Source of the DNA: DASZTV01 sp035550655
GTDB lineage: Bacteria > Actinomycetota > Actinomycetes > JAFAQI01
Length of the DNA: 64,000 nt
Direction of reading: 5' to 3'
Assembly: GCA_035550655.1 (NCBI GenBank)
Contig: DASZOU010000004.1
Coordinates: 1 to 64,000, forward strand
The position numbers were made by a program, and so were the translations under genes. Positions 41,670 through 49,940 of the stretch are shown here, one piece after another. The notes below the pieces were generated by a model, which saw only the letters and a program-made list of their open reading frames with translations, made no database searches and was not told where the DNA came from. Position 1 is the stretch's first letter, and every line of letters starts with the position of its first letter.

Positions 41670-42433
41670 GCCGTCGTCCCGAGGTAGGCCGCGATCACCG
41701 CAGGGTGGGCGCGCACGTCAGCGGCCAGCCCCTCCGTCAGCATCTCGCCGAAGTCGAGGACGTAGACGTAGTCGCAGATCCGGGTGACGAGCGGCACGTG
41801 GTGCTCGATCACGAGCATCGTGAGGCCGAACTCGCCCCGAAGCGCCAGCAGCCGGTCGGCGAGGTCCTCGGACTCATCGGGACCCATGCCGGACGACGGC
41901 TCGTCGAGCAGGAGCAGGTCCGGATCGGTGGCGAGCGCACAACCGAGCTCGAGCAGCTTCAGCTGCCCGTACGGCAGCGAGCCGACGGGCCGGTCGCGCA
42001 GGTCAGCCAGTCCGAGCATGTCGAGGAGCGCCTCGCCGTGGCGGGTCAGCTCGCGTTCCCGCATCCCGACCATCGCCGTTCCCAGCAGACCGGCGGTCGC
42101 CGAGTAGTCGGCCTTCAGGTGCTGCGCGGTCTTGAGGTTCTCGATCACCGTCGCGGTCTTGACCATGCCGACGTTCTGGAAGGTGCGGCCGAAGCCGAGG
42201 GCGACCCGCCGGTGCGCGGGCAGTCTGGTCACGTCCTGGCCGCGGTAGCGCACGTTGCCGTGATCCGGCCGTTGTGCACCCGTGATGCAGTTGAAGGCGG
42301 TCGTCTTGCCCGCGCCGTTGGGCCCGATCAGCCCGACGATCTCCCACTCGTTGACCTCGAGGGTGAGGTCGCGCAACGCCTGCACGCCGCCGAAACGCAC
42401 CGCGACGCTCGAGACCTCAAGCACCGGAGGCAT
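41666..42433 (-). CDS. LivG-type ABC transporter ATP-binding protein
   Basis: A 255-residue ATPase with GPNGAGKT Walker A, the LivG-specific LPYGQLKLLELGCAL signature, LLLLDEPSSGM Walker B, LVIEHHV, and the terminal VIAAYLGTTA. It overlaps the livM 3' end by 17 bases and the livF start by four. Confidence 0.9.
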   Translation of the reverse strand: MPPVLEVSSVAVRFGGVQALRDLTLEVNEWEIVGLIGPNGAGKTTAFNCITGAQRPDHGNVRYRGQDVTRLPAHRRVALGFGRTFQNVGMVKTATVIENLKTAQHLKADYSATAGLLGTAMVGMRERELTRHGEALLDMLGLADLRDRPVGSLPYGQLKLLELGCALATDPDLLLLDEPSSGMGPDESEDLADRLLALRGEFGLTMLVIEHHVPLVTRICDYVYVLDFGEMLTEGLAADVRAHPAVIAAYLGTTA

Positions 42434-43481
42434 GATTCGCCTCCTTGAAGCGGCCGCCGGTCAGCCACCGGACGACGGGCGCGATCTGCTGAGCGATGCC
42501 GCCCGGGTTGAAGGTCAACGTCAGCAGCAGCAACAGCGCGCCGATGAAGCCCGGGCCGAACTGCCGGATGTTCGCGGCGGTCTGGGTCGGAAACAGGTTC
42601 GCGAACCAGACGAACGGCCGCAACGTCGGCAGCAGGCTGCCCAGCAGCGCGAAGAACACCGAGCCGACGATCACACCGGCACGCGAGCCTGCGCCGCCGA
42701 CCACCGTCATCAGGACGAACAAGATGGCGAGGTTGAAGCTGTAGTCACTGCCGGTGAACTGCTGCGACGAGAACGCCAGCGCAGCGCCCGCCAAGCCGGC
42801 GAGCAGGCCCGAGAGGACGAACGCGAACAGCTTGTAGCCGACGACGTTGATCCCCATCGACGCGGCCACCCGCTCATCCGACTTGATCGCAAGCATCGCG
42901 CGACCGGCCTTCGATCGGGTCAGCTGGAAGTCGAGGTAGATCGTCCCGATCGCAAGCGCGGTGCACACGAGGAAGAACCGGGAGTCGCTCTGCAGGAACG
43001 ACGGCCGGTTCGCCGGCTCACCCGCGCCGCCACCGGTCAGCGCGTTCACCTGGAACAACGACTGCTGCAGCGTGACCCCGAACACCAGCGTCACCAGCGA
43101 CAGGTAGAGACCACTGATTCGCAGCGCGACGAAGCCGACGACCAGAGCGCAGATCCCGCCGGCGAGTGCGCCGAACAGCAGCGCGACCACGAAGGGGGCC
43201 TCGTGCGCGGTCGAGGTGTACGCCGCGAGCAGCGCTCCCGATCCGACCAAGCCCTGGTGGCCGAGTGAGAGCTGCCCGGTGTAGCCGAGGATGACGTTCA
43301 GCGACAGCCCGACCACCACGTAGATCGCGGCAAGCGTCGCGTATCCGGCGACCGTCGGCCCGGTGCCCGCACAGACCGCCACGACTCCGGCCAGCGCGAG
43401 CCATGCCACCGCCCGCGGCAGCATCGCGAGCGGGTTCGGGCGAAACCGCATCCCGGCGTCGTACGTTCCCGCCGCCGTCAT
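42417..43481 (-). CDS. LivM-type permease
   Basis: A 354-residue polytopic permease from the ATG at 43481, overlapping the livH stop as ATGA. It has about eight to ten helices with NVILGYTGQLSLGHQGLVGSG, the LivM hallmark GYxGQxSLGHA-like segment, and the cytoplasmic coupling region AGRAMLAIKSDERVAASMGI. The long frame extending upstream to 44246 is the wrong frame of livH and is not coding. Confidence 0.9.
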   Translation of the reverse strand: MTAAGTYDAGMRFRPNPLAMLPRAVAWLALAGVVAVCAGTGPTVAGYATLAAIYVVVGLSLNVILGYTGQLSLGHQGLVGSGALLAAYTSTAHEAPFVVALLFGALAGGICALVVGFVALRISGLYLSLVTLVFGVTLQQSLFQVNALTGGGAGEPANRPSFLQSDSRFFLVCTALAIGTIYLDFQLTRSKAGRAMLAIKSDERVAASMGINVVGYKLFAFVLSGLLAGLAGAALAFSSQQFTGSDYSFNLAILFVLMTVVGGAGSRAGVIVGSVFFALLGSLLPTLRPFVWFANLFPTQTAANIRQFGPGFIGALLLLLTLTFNPGGIAQQIAPVVRWLTGGRFKEANHASGA

Positions 43482-44419
43482 GTCGTCTTCCCGAGCAGTC
43501 CGGTCGGCCGCACGAGCAGCACCCCGAGCAGGACGGCGAACACCACGATCGACGTGCCGCCAGGCACGGAGGCGGGCATGTAGTTGGCCGCGACCTGCTC
43601 GATGACGCCGATCGCGAGCCCACCGACGAACGCACCCGGCAGGCTGGTCATCCCCCCGAGCGCGGCGGCGGTGAACGCCAGGATCAGCGGCCCGTTGCCG
43701 GTGTAGAAGCCGGACTCGCTGCCGGGGATGAACGGCTTGCCCGCGAGGGTGACGATCGCCGCGACCGCGCCGAGCAGACCCGCGATCCCCCAGACGAGCG
43801 CGGATATCCGGCTCACCTTGATGCCCACCACGGCGGCCGCCGTCGGATCCTGCGAGACCGCGAGTACGGCGGCGCCGTACCTCGTCCGGAAGAACGCGAC
43901 GGTGGCAAGCGCGATCGCGACCAGCGCGAGAACCGTCACGACCTGCGTCCAGCCGTACAGGTAGGAGTTCGAGTCGCTCGCCGAACCGAACAACGCAAAC
44001 CTCGACGGCCCGCCGATGTTCGGCAGCACGTCGAAGTTCGTGCCGAGGATCAGTGCCTCCAGCGACGCGAAGCCCAGCGCAAGCCCTGCGGTGGCGACCA
44101 GCAGCGTCGCGCGCGACGCGCGGAAGAGCGGACGGATCACGAACCGCTCGGCAGCCAGACCGGCGAGCGTCCCGGCAATGAGCCCGAGCAGGATCGCGAC
44201 CGGCAACGGCCACTTCGGGAAGAAGCCGAGTCCGCGCACCGAGCACAACGTGATGAAGGCGCCGAAGGCGCCGATCTCACACTGCGCGAAGTTGAAGATC
44301 CGGCCCGCCTTGTAGACCAGCACGATGCCCAGCGCGAACAGGCCGTACCCGCAGCCGACGACGATGCCTGTCGCAAGCTGCACGGGGACGGCAACGCCGC
44401 CCGACGCCAACAGGCTCAT
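43478..44419 (-). CDS. LivH-type permease
   Basis: A 313-residue permease with eight or so helices, beginning with GIVVGCGYGLFALGIVLVYK and RIFNFAQCEIGAFGAF, a pattern typical of LivH (NFAHGE-like). The coupling motif is around AVSQDPTAAAVVGIKVSRI. It pairs with LivM in the same operon. It starts one base after the binding-protein stop. Confidence 0.9.
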   Translation of the reverse strand: MSLLASGGVAVPVQLATGIVVGCGYGLFALGIVLVYKAGRIFNFAQCEIGAFGAFITLCSVRGLGFFPKWPLPVAILLGLIAGTLAGLAAERFVIRPLFRASRATLLVATAGLALGFASLEALILGTNFDVLPNIGGPSRFALFGSASDSNSYLYGWTQVVTVLALVAIALATVAFFRTRYGAAVLAVSQDPTAAAVVGIKVSRISALVWGIAGLLGAVAAIVTLAGKPFIPGSESGFYTGNGPLILAFTAAALGGMTSLPGAFVGGLAIGVIEQVAANYMPASVPGGTSIVVFAVLLGVLLVRPTGLLGKTT

Positions 44420-44420
44420 T

Positions 44421-45914
44421 TCAGTGAGAAATCGGTCCGCTGCCGACGGTGGTGTACTCGAGTTTCGAACAGCTCAGCTTCTCGATCCACGCTCCGGTGC
44501 TTCCGAAATGTCCGCCGTTGAAGTTGATCGTGGGAAGCACGGAGAGATCCGACCCGAGCTTCGCCGAGAAGTGCGTCATCGCGCTGATGAAGTTGTCTCG
44601 GGTGAGGTTGTTGATGCTCCCGACCGACAGCAGCGCGTGGTACAGCATCTCGTTGACCCCGTAGAGCAAGAGCTCGACGTCACGGTTCGTCTTGAGACCG
44701 TCGGGCTTCGGGTTGTTCTCCTGACCGAACGCCTTCGGCTCTCGGTCCAGCCCCATGAACGGCGACAGGAAGGCGGCCTTGATGTAGCTCTGGGCGCCAC
44801 ACACCGGACCCGCGACGAGGTCCTCGCCTTGGGTCACTCCCGGCCCGACCCACGCGGGCGTGTAGAGCGACTGTGCCGCCGCCGCGATCATGTCGATCCA
44901 GAAGTTGGGGTCGACGTCGAGGAAGACAGAGCCGCCGGAGCGGCCGGTGAACGCCTCCGCCTGGTTGACGACCGCGGCGGCCTGTCCCGCGCTGCCCGCC
45001 TTGGGTGAGCGAATCACCTTGTACGCGATGTGGTGAGCCTTCAGCAGCGCAACGGCGGCGTTGGTGACGTCCGCGAAGTTCGGCGTGTTCTCGGTGACGA
45101 TCGCCCACTTGCCCTTCGCGTTGGCCGGGAACAGCTCGTTCGCCATCGTCCAGACCTCGGGCACCTGCGCCGGATACGTCTGGCTGACGGCGAAGTAGTA
45201 CGGAAGCGACGTGAGGCCGTTGGTCGTGACGCCGACCGACAAGTACGGCGTGTGGGTCGCCTGCAGGACGGGATCCGTCGCGCACGCCTGGATCTGGTCG
45301 GTACCGGCGCCGCCGATGACCAGGAAGGAGCTCCGGGACAGCTGCTCGCACCGTTGCCGCGCGACCGACGGGTTGTACTGGTCGTCGAAGAAGTTCACAA
45401 CGACCTTGCGACCGAAGACCTTGTGGTTCTCCCAGAACAGCTTCGTCCCGGTCTGGAACGCCTGCAGCGGGACCGGTGCCGCACCGGTCTGGGGCGCGTG
45501 CAGCCCGAGCGTGATCTGCTTGGCGCTGATACCGACCGTCTCGTACTTCGCCGCTGACGACCCGCCCCCGCTGTTGCTCGCGGGAGGCGAGGTCGCCGAA
45601 CCGTTCCCCCCGCCGGTCGTGCCGCCCGTCGCGCCGCCGCCGCCGGTCGCGCCGCCGCCGCCGGTCGCCGGCAGCGGAAGGGTGCCGCCCCCTGACGTGC
45701 CCCCGCCCGACGTCGTACCGCCGCCGGTCGTCGTACCGGTCCCGCCGAGCGAACCGGACGTCCCTGTGCCGGTGGCGCCGACGCCGCTGCCGGCACTCGT
45801 CCCGGACTGCGCCTGCGACTTCAGCGACGACGCGGCCTGCGAGCTGAGCCCGCACCCCGCGGTCAGCGCGACGAGGACAAACCCCGTCAGCTTCGTCGGT
45901 GCGCGTCGGATCAT
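44421..45914 (-). CDS. Liv-type substrate-binding lipoprotein with long Gly/Thr/Ser linker
   Basis: A 497-residue lipoprotein from the ATG at 45914: signal with lipobox LTAGC (Cys about 21), then a low-complexity Gly/Thr/Ser/Pro linker of about 85 residues, then a periplasmic-binding-protein type 1 fold (about 125-490) with ITLGLHAPQTGAAPVP and SRSSFLVIGGAG typical of LivJ-like proteins. The Gly-rich linker is unusually long and would hold the ligand-binding domain away from the membrane. The frame running upstream to 46433 belongs to the neighbouring gene's other strand reading and is not coding. Ligand unknown. Confidence 0.9.
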   Translation of the reverse strand: MIRRAPTKLTGFVLVALTAGCGLSSQAASSLKSQAQSGTSAGSGVGATGTGTSGSLGGTGTTTGGGTTSGGGTSGGGTLPLPATGGGGATGGGGATGGTTGGGNGSATSPPASNSGGGSSAAKYETVGISAKQITLGLHAPQTGAAPVPLQAFQTGTKLFWENHKVFGRKVVVNFFDDQYNPSVARQRCEQLSRSSFLVIGGAGTDQIQACATDPVLQATHTPYLSVGVTTNGLTSLPYYFAVSQTYPAQVPEVWTMANELFPANAKGKWAIVTENTPNFADVTNAAVALLKAHHIAYKVIRSPKAGSAGQAAAVVNQAEAFTGRSGGSVFLDVDPNFWIDMIAAAAQSLYTPAWVGPGVTQGEDLVAGPVCGAQSYIKAAFLSPFMGLDREPKAFGQENNPKPDGLKTNRDVELLLYGVNEMLYHALLSVGSINNLTRDNFISAMTHFSAKLGSDLSVLPTINFNGGHFGSTGAWIEKLSCSKLEYTTVGSGPISH

Positions 45915-45928
45915 TGTGGGCTCCAAAC

Positions 45929-46996
45929 TCAGCGGTGCATCAAGGTGAGACGGGATCGCAGCGCCTTCGCGACGCCCCGGTCGGGATTGAGTGAGACGGA
46001 AACGCGAGGGTCCGCGAGGACGACTGTCGTCGTCCCGAGAAGCAGGACGACGAGGACCAATGCGATCCAGAACCCGAGCGGCGGACTCGAAGGGTCCGCG
46101 GACCGCATCGACATCGCGACGGCAGGCGCCGCCGGTGCCACGGTCGGCGCGGGTGGCTGCGCGACCTGCGCCGGCAGACCGGTCGGCGCGGGGGCCACAG
46201 CAATGCCAGGGAGGGTCTGCGGTGACGGCGCAGCGTTCACCGGCGGCGCTGGCGCCACGCCTCCGGCGTTCGGCGCGCTGCCGCCGCCAGCGGGCGGCGG
46301 CACGTAAGTGACCGAGGCGGCGAGGCCGATGAGCGAGCTCGCCGGCCCGAACACCACCTGGTACGGGGTCAGGTTGTTGGCAGGGTTGTCCGTGATGGCC
46401 ACGCCGAGGTTCAAGGCATTCGGCTTGACCCACCGTTGCGCGAGATCGGCGATGTCAACGGTGTAGCCGCTCTGGGTCGCCTTCAGCTTCGGCGAGTGGA
46501 CGTCGCAGGAATCGCTCGGTTTGCCGCCGTACGCCGCCGCCTGCCCGCCGCCGGACCAGCCGGTCTTCGCCGAGCAGGCGATCATGGCCGCGCCTTCGGG
46601 ATCGGCCGTCACGCCCTTGGCGTCGACCGGCAACGAGATCACGAAGGAGGTGATGGTCGAGCCGACAGGGATCGCCGTCACGTCGAAGAGCAGGTACGTC
46701 TCCGCGAGCGGGCCGGCCGGCAACCCGGCTGCTGCGGGGGCCTCAGGCCCGGATACCGCCAGGTCGCCGGCCGGGACAGCCGGGTCAGGCACGGCGGCGG
46801 GTGGGGCGATCCCGGTGCTCCCGATCGCTCCCGGCTGGCCGCGCCAGTACCAGCTCGCCTGGCTCAGCGGAACCTTCACCGTCACCGGCCCGGCGGCGTG
46901 AGCGCTGCTGAGCAGCATCGGAACGGGGAGCAGGACGCCGCCCGCAGCTGCGGCGAGGAGCGCGCGCGGCAACCTGGTCGAGCGCAAACGCAGCAC
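45929..46996 (-). CDS. Secreted DNRLRE-like protein with C-terminal membrane anchor, Liv-operon associated
   Basis: A 355-residue protein from a GTG at 46996 with GGCAGGGGG upstream. Signal peptide (to about 35), a beta-rich domain (about 40-225) containing QASWYWRG, YLLFDVTAIPVGSTITSFVI and IADLAQRWV, as in DNRLRE-type adhesive domains, then a Pro/Ala stalk (about 235-295), one transmembrane helix (about 305-325) and a basic cytoplasmic tail. It is the first gene of the Liv operon. The architecture parallels the protein at 1603-2982, although the bodies differ. Confidence 0.75.
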   Translation of the reverse strand: MLRLRSTRLPRALLAAAAGGVLLPVPMLLSSAHAAGPVTVKVPLSQASWYWRGQPGAIGSTGIAPPAAVPDPAVPAGDLAVSGPEAPAAAGLPAGPLAETYLLFDVTAIPVGSTITSFVISLPVDAKGVTADPEGAAMIACSAKTGWSGGGQAAAYGGKPSDSCDVHSPKLKATQSGYTVDIADLAQRWVKPNALNLGVAITDNPANNLTPYQVVFGPASSLIGLAASVTYVPPPAGGGSAPNAGGVAPAPPVNAAPSPQTLPGIAVAPAPTGLPAQVAQPPAPTVAPAAPAVAMSMRSADPSSPPLGFWIALVLVVLLLGTTTVVLADPRVSVSLNPDRGVAKALRSRLTLMHR

Positions 46997-47136
46997 CCCC
47001 CTGCCCTCGATGCCGGATCCCCGGCGGTGGTTGTTCGTAGGTACGTCGGCGAGGAAGCAGCTGGGGGTGGTCCGCGACGTGGCGAAATGATGTCACGCAG
47101 CACCGCGAATGTCGGGGATCGTTGGCTGCGCGCCGC

Positions 47137-47319
47137 CTACTCAGGCTGGAACACGCCGTGGGCGCTGCACGTCGCGACGTACGACGTGGGCGTGACCTTG
47201 ACCACCATCCGGCGGCCGCACTTCTCACAGTACCGAGGCGGCTCGTACGGGCGGCGGCGGACGCATCGCTCATGGCCGCCGGCGGCGGCCGGCCGACCAC
47301 ACCCGGTGCAGTGGTCCAC
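47137..47319 (-). CDS. bsaP: Biotin synthase auxiliary protein (BsaP-like)
   Basis: A 60-residue protein from a GTG at 47319, 9 bases after the bioB stop. It has a CTGCG pair, PPRYCEKCGRRMVVKV and a final ATCSAHG, i.e. a Cys-rich pattern matching the small actinobacterial protein downstream of bioB (Rv1590 in M. tuberculosis). That protein is known to be required for biotin synthase activity, with cysteines thought to hold an iron-sulfur cluster. Assignment rests on the Cys pattern and on position. Confidence 0.8.
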   Translation of the reverse strand: MDHCTGCGRPAAAGGHERCVRRRPYEPPRYCEKCGRRMVVKVTPTSYVATCSAHGVFQPE

Positions 47320-47328
47320 GCGGGAGGC

Positions 47329-48339
47329 TCAGAGAGCGGCGGACAGCGTCTTGATGGGCATCCGCAGCTCGCCGAGCAGGGCAAGGTCCGCCGCGGGCGG
47401 GCGGCCGAGCGTCGTGAGGTAGTTGCCGACGATGACGGCGTTGACCCCGCCGAGCAGGCCTTCCCGGGTGCCGAGGTCGCCGAGCGTCACCTCACGCCCG
47501 CCCGCGAACCGCAGCACGGTGGCCGGCAGCGCGAGCCGAAACGCGCCGACGGCGCGAAGCGCGTCGGCAGGCGAGAGCACCGGAAGGTCGGCGAACGGCG
47601 TACCGGGACGCGGGTCGAGGAAGTTGAGCGGAACCTCGTGCGGCTGGACTGCGGCGAGCTGCACGGCGAGCTCGGCGCGCTGCTCGATCGTCTCGCCCAT
47701 GCCGACGATCGCTCCGCAGCACACCTCCATCCCGACCTCGCGAACGAGCTCGAGCGTGTCGTGGCGCTCTTCCCAGGTGTGCGTCGTGACGACCGACGGG
47801 AAGTACGAGCGGGCCGTCTCGAGGTTGTGGTTGTAGCGATGCACGCCGATCTCGACCAGCCGGGTGGCGTCGGCGCGGGTCAGGATCCCGAGCGAGCAGG
47901 CGATCTGCACGTCGTTGCCATCAGCGCGAATCGCCGCGACGACGTCGGCAACCTCCTGCAGCAAGCGCTCATCCGGCCCCCGCACCGCCGCAACGATGCA
48001 GAACTCGGTGGCGCCGGTCTCGCGGGTCTCGCGCGCCGCCCGGACCATTTCCGTGACGTCGAGCCGCGACGCGCGCACGGGCGAGTCGAACCGGCCGGAC
48101 TGCGAGCAGAAGTGGCAGTCCTCCGGGCAGCCGCCGGTCTTCACGCTGACGATGCCCTCGACCTCGACCTCGTCGCCGCACCAGCGCAACCGCACCTCAT
48201 GTGCCAGCTCGAGCAGCTCAGGGATCCGGTCGTCGGGCAGCTGGAGGCAGGCGAGCACGTCGGCCTCGGGGAGCCCTTGGCCCTGCTCAAGGACGTGGAC
48301 GCGGGCACGGGCGAGCACATCGTTCGGGTCGTTGGCCAC
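47329..48339 (-). CDS. bioB: Biotin synthase BioB
   Basis: A 336-residue radical SAM enzyme from the GTG at 48339: CPEDCHFCSQSG (the CxxxCxxC cluster motif), YNHNLETARSYFPSVVTTHTW, GAIVGMGET and FLDPRPGTPF are BioB hallmarks. It inserts sulfur into dethiobiotin to make biotin, needed for the acyl-CoA carboxylases that a lipid-based metabolism uses heavily. The other bio genes are not in the window. It diverges from the ParA gene. Confidence 0.95.
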   Translation of the reverse strand: MANDPNDVLARARVHVLEQGQGLPEADVLACLQLPDDRIPELLELAHEVRLRWCGDEVEVEGIVSVKTGGCPEDCHFCSQSGRFDSPVRASRLDVTEMVRAARETRETGATEFCIVAAVRGPDERLLQEVADVVAAIRADGNDVQIACSLGILTRADATRLVEIGVHRYNHNLETARSYFPSVVTTHTWEERHDTLELVREVGMEVCCGAIVGMGETIEQRAELAVQLAAVQPHEVPLNFLDPRPGTPFADLPVLSPADALRAVGAFRLALPATVLRFAGGREVTLGDLGTREGLLGGVNAVIVGNYLTTLGRPPAADLALLGELRMPIKTLSAAL

Positions 48340-48420
48340 GGCAAGACCCTCTCAGATCCGCACGGCGAAGATCGTTGCGGGGCGAGGCCGTTAACCCTGA
48401 TCTGGCACGATGCGGGCGCA

Positions 48421-49164
48421 ATGAAGGTGATCGCGTGCTACTCGGTCAAGGGCGGGGTCGGCAAGACCTCGGCCGCGGTCAACGTCGCCTGGCTCGCCGC
48501 ACAGAGCGGCAAGCGCACTCTGCTGTGGGATCTCGACCCGCAAGCGGCCGCGACGTACCTGCTTCGCACCAAGGCCAAGGTGAAGGGGGGCAGCCGCAAG
48601 CTGCTGCAAGGCAAGACAGAGGTATCCGCCGCGATCCGGGCCACCGCCGACGATCGGCTGGACGTGCTGCCGGCCAGCACGTCGTACGCCGACACCGACC
48701 TCGACCTCGCGGCCGTGAAGAAGAGCGAGGAGCGGGTCAGCAAGGTGCTGGCCGAGGTGGCCGACGACTACGACGTCGCGGTGATCGACGCACCACCCGG
48801 TCTCAACCTGCTCGCCACGAACGTCGTGCGCGCGGCCGACATGGTCCTCACGCCGATCGTTCCGTCGCCACTGTCGATGCGCACCCTCGACCAGGTCGCC
48901 GACCTCGTGTCCGGATGCGAGAGCAAGGCCGGCATCCTTGCCTTCCTGTCGATGGTCGACCGCCGCCGCGCGTTGCACCGCGACGTCGTCGAGCTCGTAC
49001 ACGGCAGCTACCGCGACGTCGCGCACACGGTCATCCCGATGAGTGCGACGATCGAGCGCATGGGCCAGCGCCGGCGCCCAGTCGAGGCGTTCGCGCCAAG
49101 CTCCCCGGCGACCAAGGCCTACCGCGAGCTCTGGCAGGAGCTGGCCGAACGCCTCGGCATCTGA
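48421..49164 (+). CDS. ParA-family ATPase (orphan)
   Basis: A 247-residue P-loop ATPase from the ATG at 48421: deviant Walker A KGGVGKTS, WDLDPQAAAT, and VIDAPPGLNLL switch II. It belongs to the ParA/Soj/MinD group that positions DNA or protein cargo. No parB or centromere-like repeat is nearby, so it probably positions something other than a chromosome, for example a protein complex. It is divergent from bioB. Confidence 0.85.
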   Translation: MKVIACYSVKGGVGKTSAAVNVAWLAAQSGKRTLLWDLDPQAAATYLLRTKAKVKGGSRKLLQGKTEVSAAIRATADDRLDVLPASTSYADTDLDLAAVKKSEERVSKVLAEVADDYDVAVIDAPPGLNLLATNVVRAADMVLTPIVPSPLSMRTLDQVADLVSGCESKAGILAFLSMVDRRRALHRDVVELVHGSYRDVAHTVIPMSATIERMGQRRRPVEAFAPSSPATKAYRELWQELAERLGI

Positions 49165-49180
49165 CGAGAGCAGGCGCCGA

Positions 49181-49927
49181 TCAGGCCTTGCCGATCGGCG
49201 TGCCCGGCGTTGCGCCGAAGAAGACTGCCCGCGCGATGTCGTCGCGCTCGATCAGGTCGGCGACCTCTCCGTCGAAGCGCACCTCACCCTTCTCCATGAA
49301 CACGGCGCGCTGGCAGATCTGGTCGGCCAGCGCCAGGCTCTGCTCGACCAGCACAATCGTCACGCCGCGGTCCCGCATGGCGCGAACCGACTCGACCAGG
49401 TCGGCCACGACAACGGGCGCCAGTCCGAGAGACAGCTCGTCGACGAGCAGCACCGAAGGGTCAAGCAACAGTGCCTTCGTCAGTGCCAGCTGTTGCTGCT
49501 GACCGCCCGACAAGCTGCCCGCGGATCGCTGCAAACACGACCTGATGCCGGGAAAGGCGCTCAACGCCGACTCCCGCCGCTCTCGCCATTCACGGCCACG
49601 CAGGCCCGCGCTGCGACCAGCGACTTCGAGGTTGTCGGCGACGGTCATGTCACCGAAGACCGCACGGCCGCCCGGCACCATCACCACCCCGCGCCGCACG
49701 AGCCGCTCCGCGGCCAGCCCGCCGATGTCGTGGCCATCCAGAACGACCCGGCCTGCCTTGGGGTGTTCCAGTCCCGCGATCACCCGCAGCAGCGTCGACT
49801 TCCCGGCGCCATTGGTCCCCATCAGGGCGACGCACTCACCGCGCTCCACCGCGAGCGAAACGCCGAACAGGACCTGCAACGTCCCATAGGAGAAATCGAG
49901 CTCGCTGACCGCCAGGAATGCGCTCAC
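49181..49927 (-). CDS. LivF-type ABC transporter ATP-binding protein
   Basis: A 248-residue ATPase with MGTNGAGKST Walker A, SLSGGQQQQLALTKALL signature, VLLVDELSLGLAPVV Walker B and VLVEQSLALA. Start set at the GTG at 49927, 13 bases after the binding-protein stop; the long N-terminal extension in the same frame overlaps that gene and is rejected. It completes the transporter with the fused permease-ATPase encoded upstream. Confidence 0.85.
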   Translation of the reverse strand: MSAFLAVSELDFSYGTLQVLFGVSLAVERGECVALMGTNGAGKSTLLRVIAGLEHPKAGRVVLDGHDIGGLAAERLVRRGVVMVPGGRAVFGDMTVADNLEVAGRSAGLRGREWRERRESALSAFPGIRSCLQRSAGSLSGGQQQQLALTKALLLDPSVLLVDELSLGLAPVVVADLVESVRAMRDRGVTIVLVEQSLALADQICQRAVFMEKGEVRFDGEVADLIERDDIARAVFFGATPGTPIGKA

Positions 49928-49940
49928 CGGGACCTGGCCG

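Noticed and set aside
42417..44246. A 609-codon frame joining livM with an upstream extension
   Set aside because: The extension is the wrong frame of livH. The ATG at 43481 overlapping the livH stop gives a normal-size LivM.
44421..46433. A 670-codon frame extending the binding lipoprotein upstream
   Set aside because: The extra N-terminus is Arg/Gly-rich and lies over the anchored surface-protein gene. The ATG at 45914 yields a proper lipobox.
47122..48420. Extended N-terminus for the ParA gene
   Set aside because: It runs antisense through bioB and bsaP; the ATG at 48421 begins exactly at the Walker A strand.
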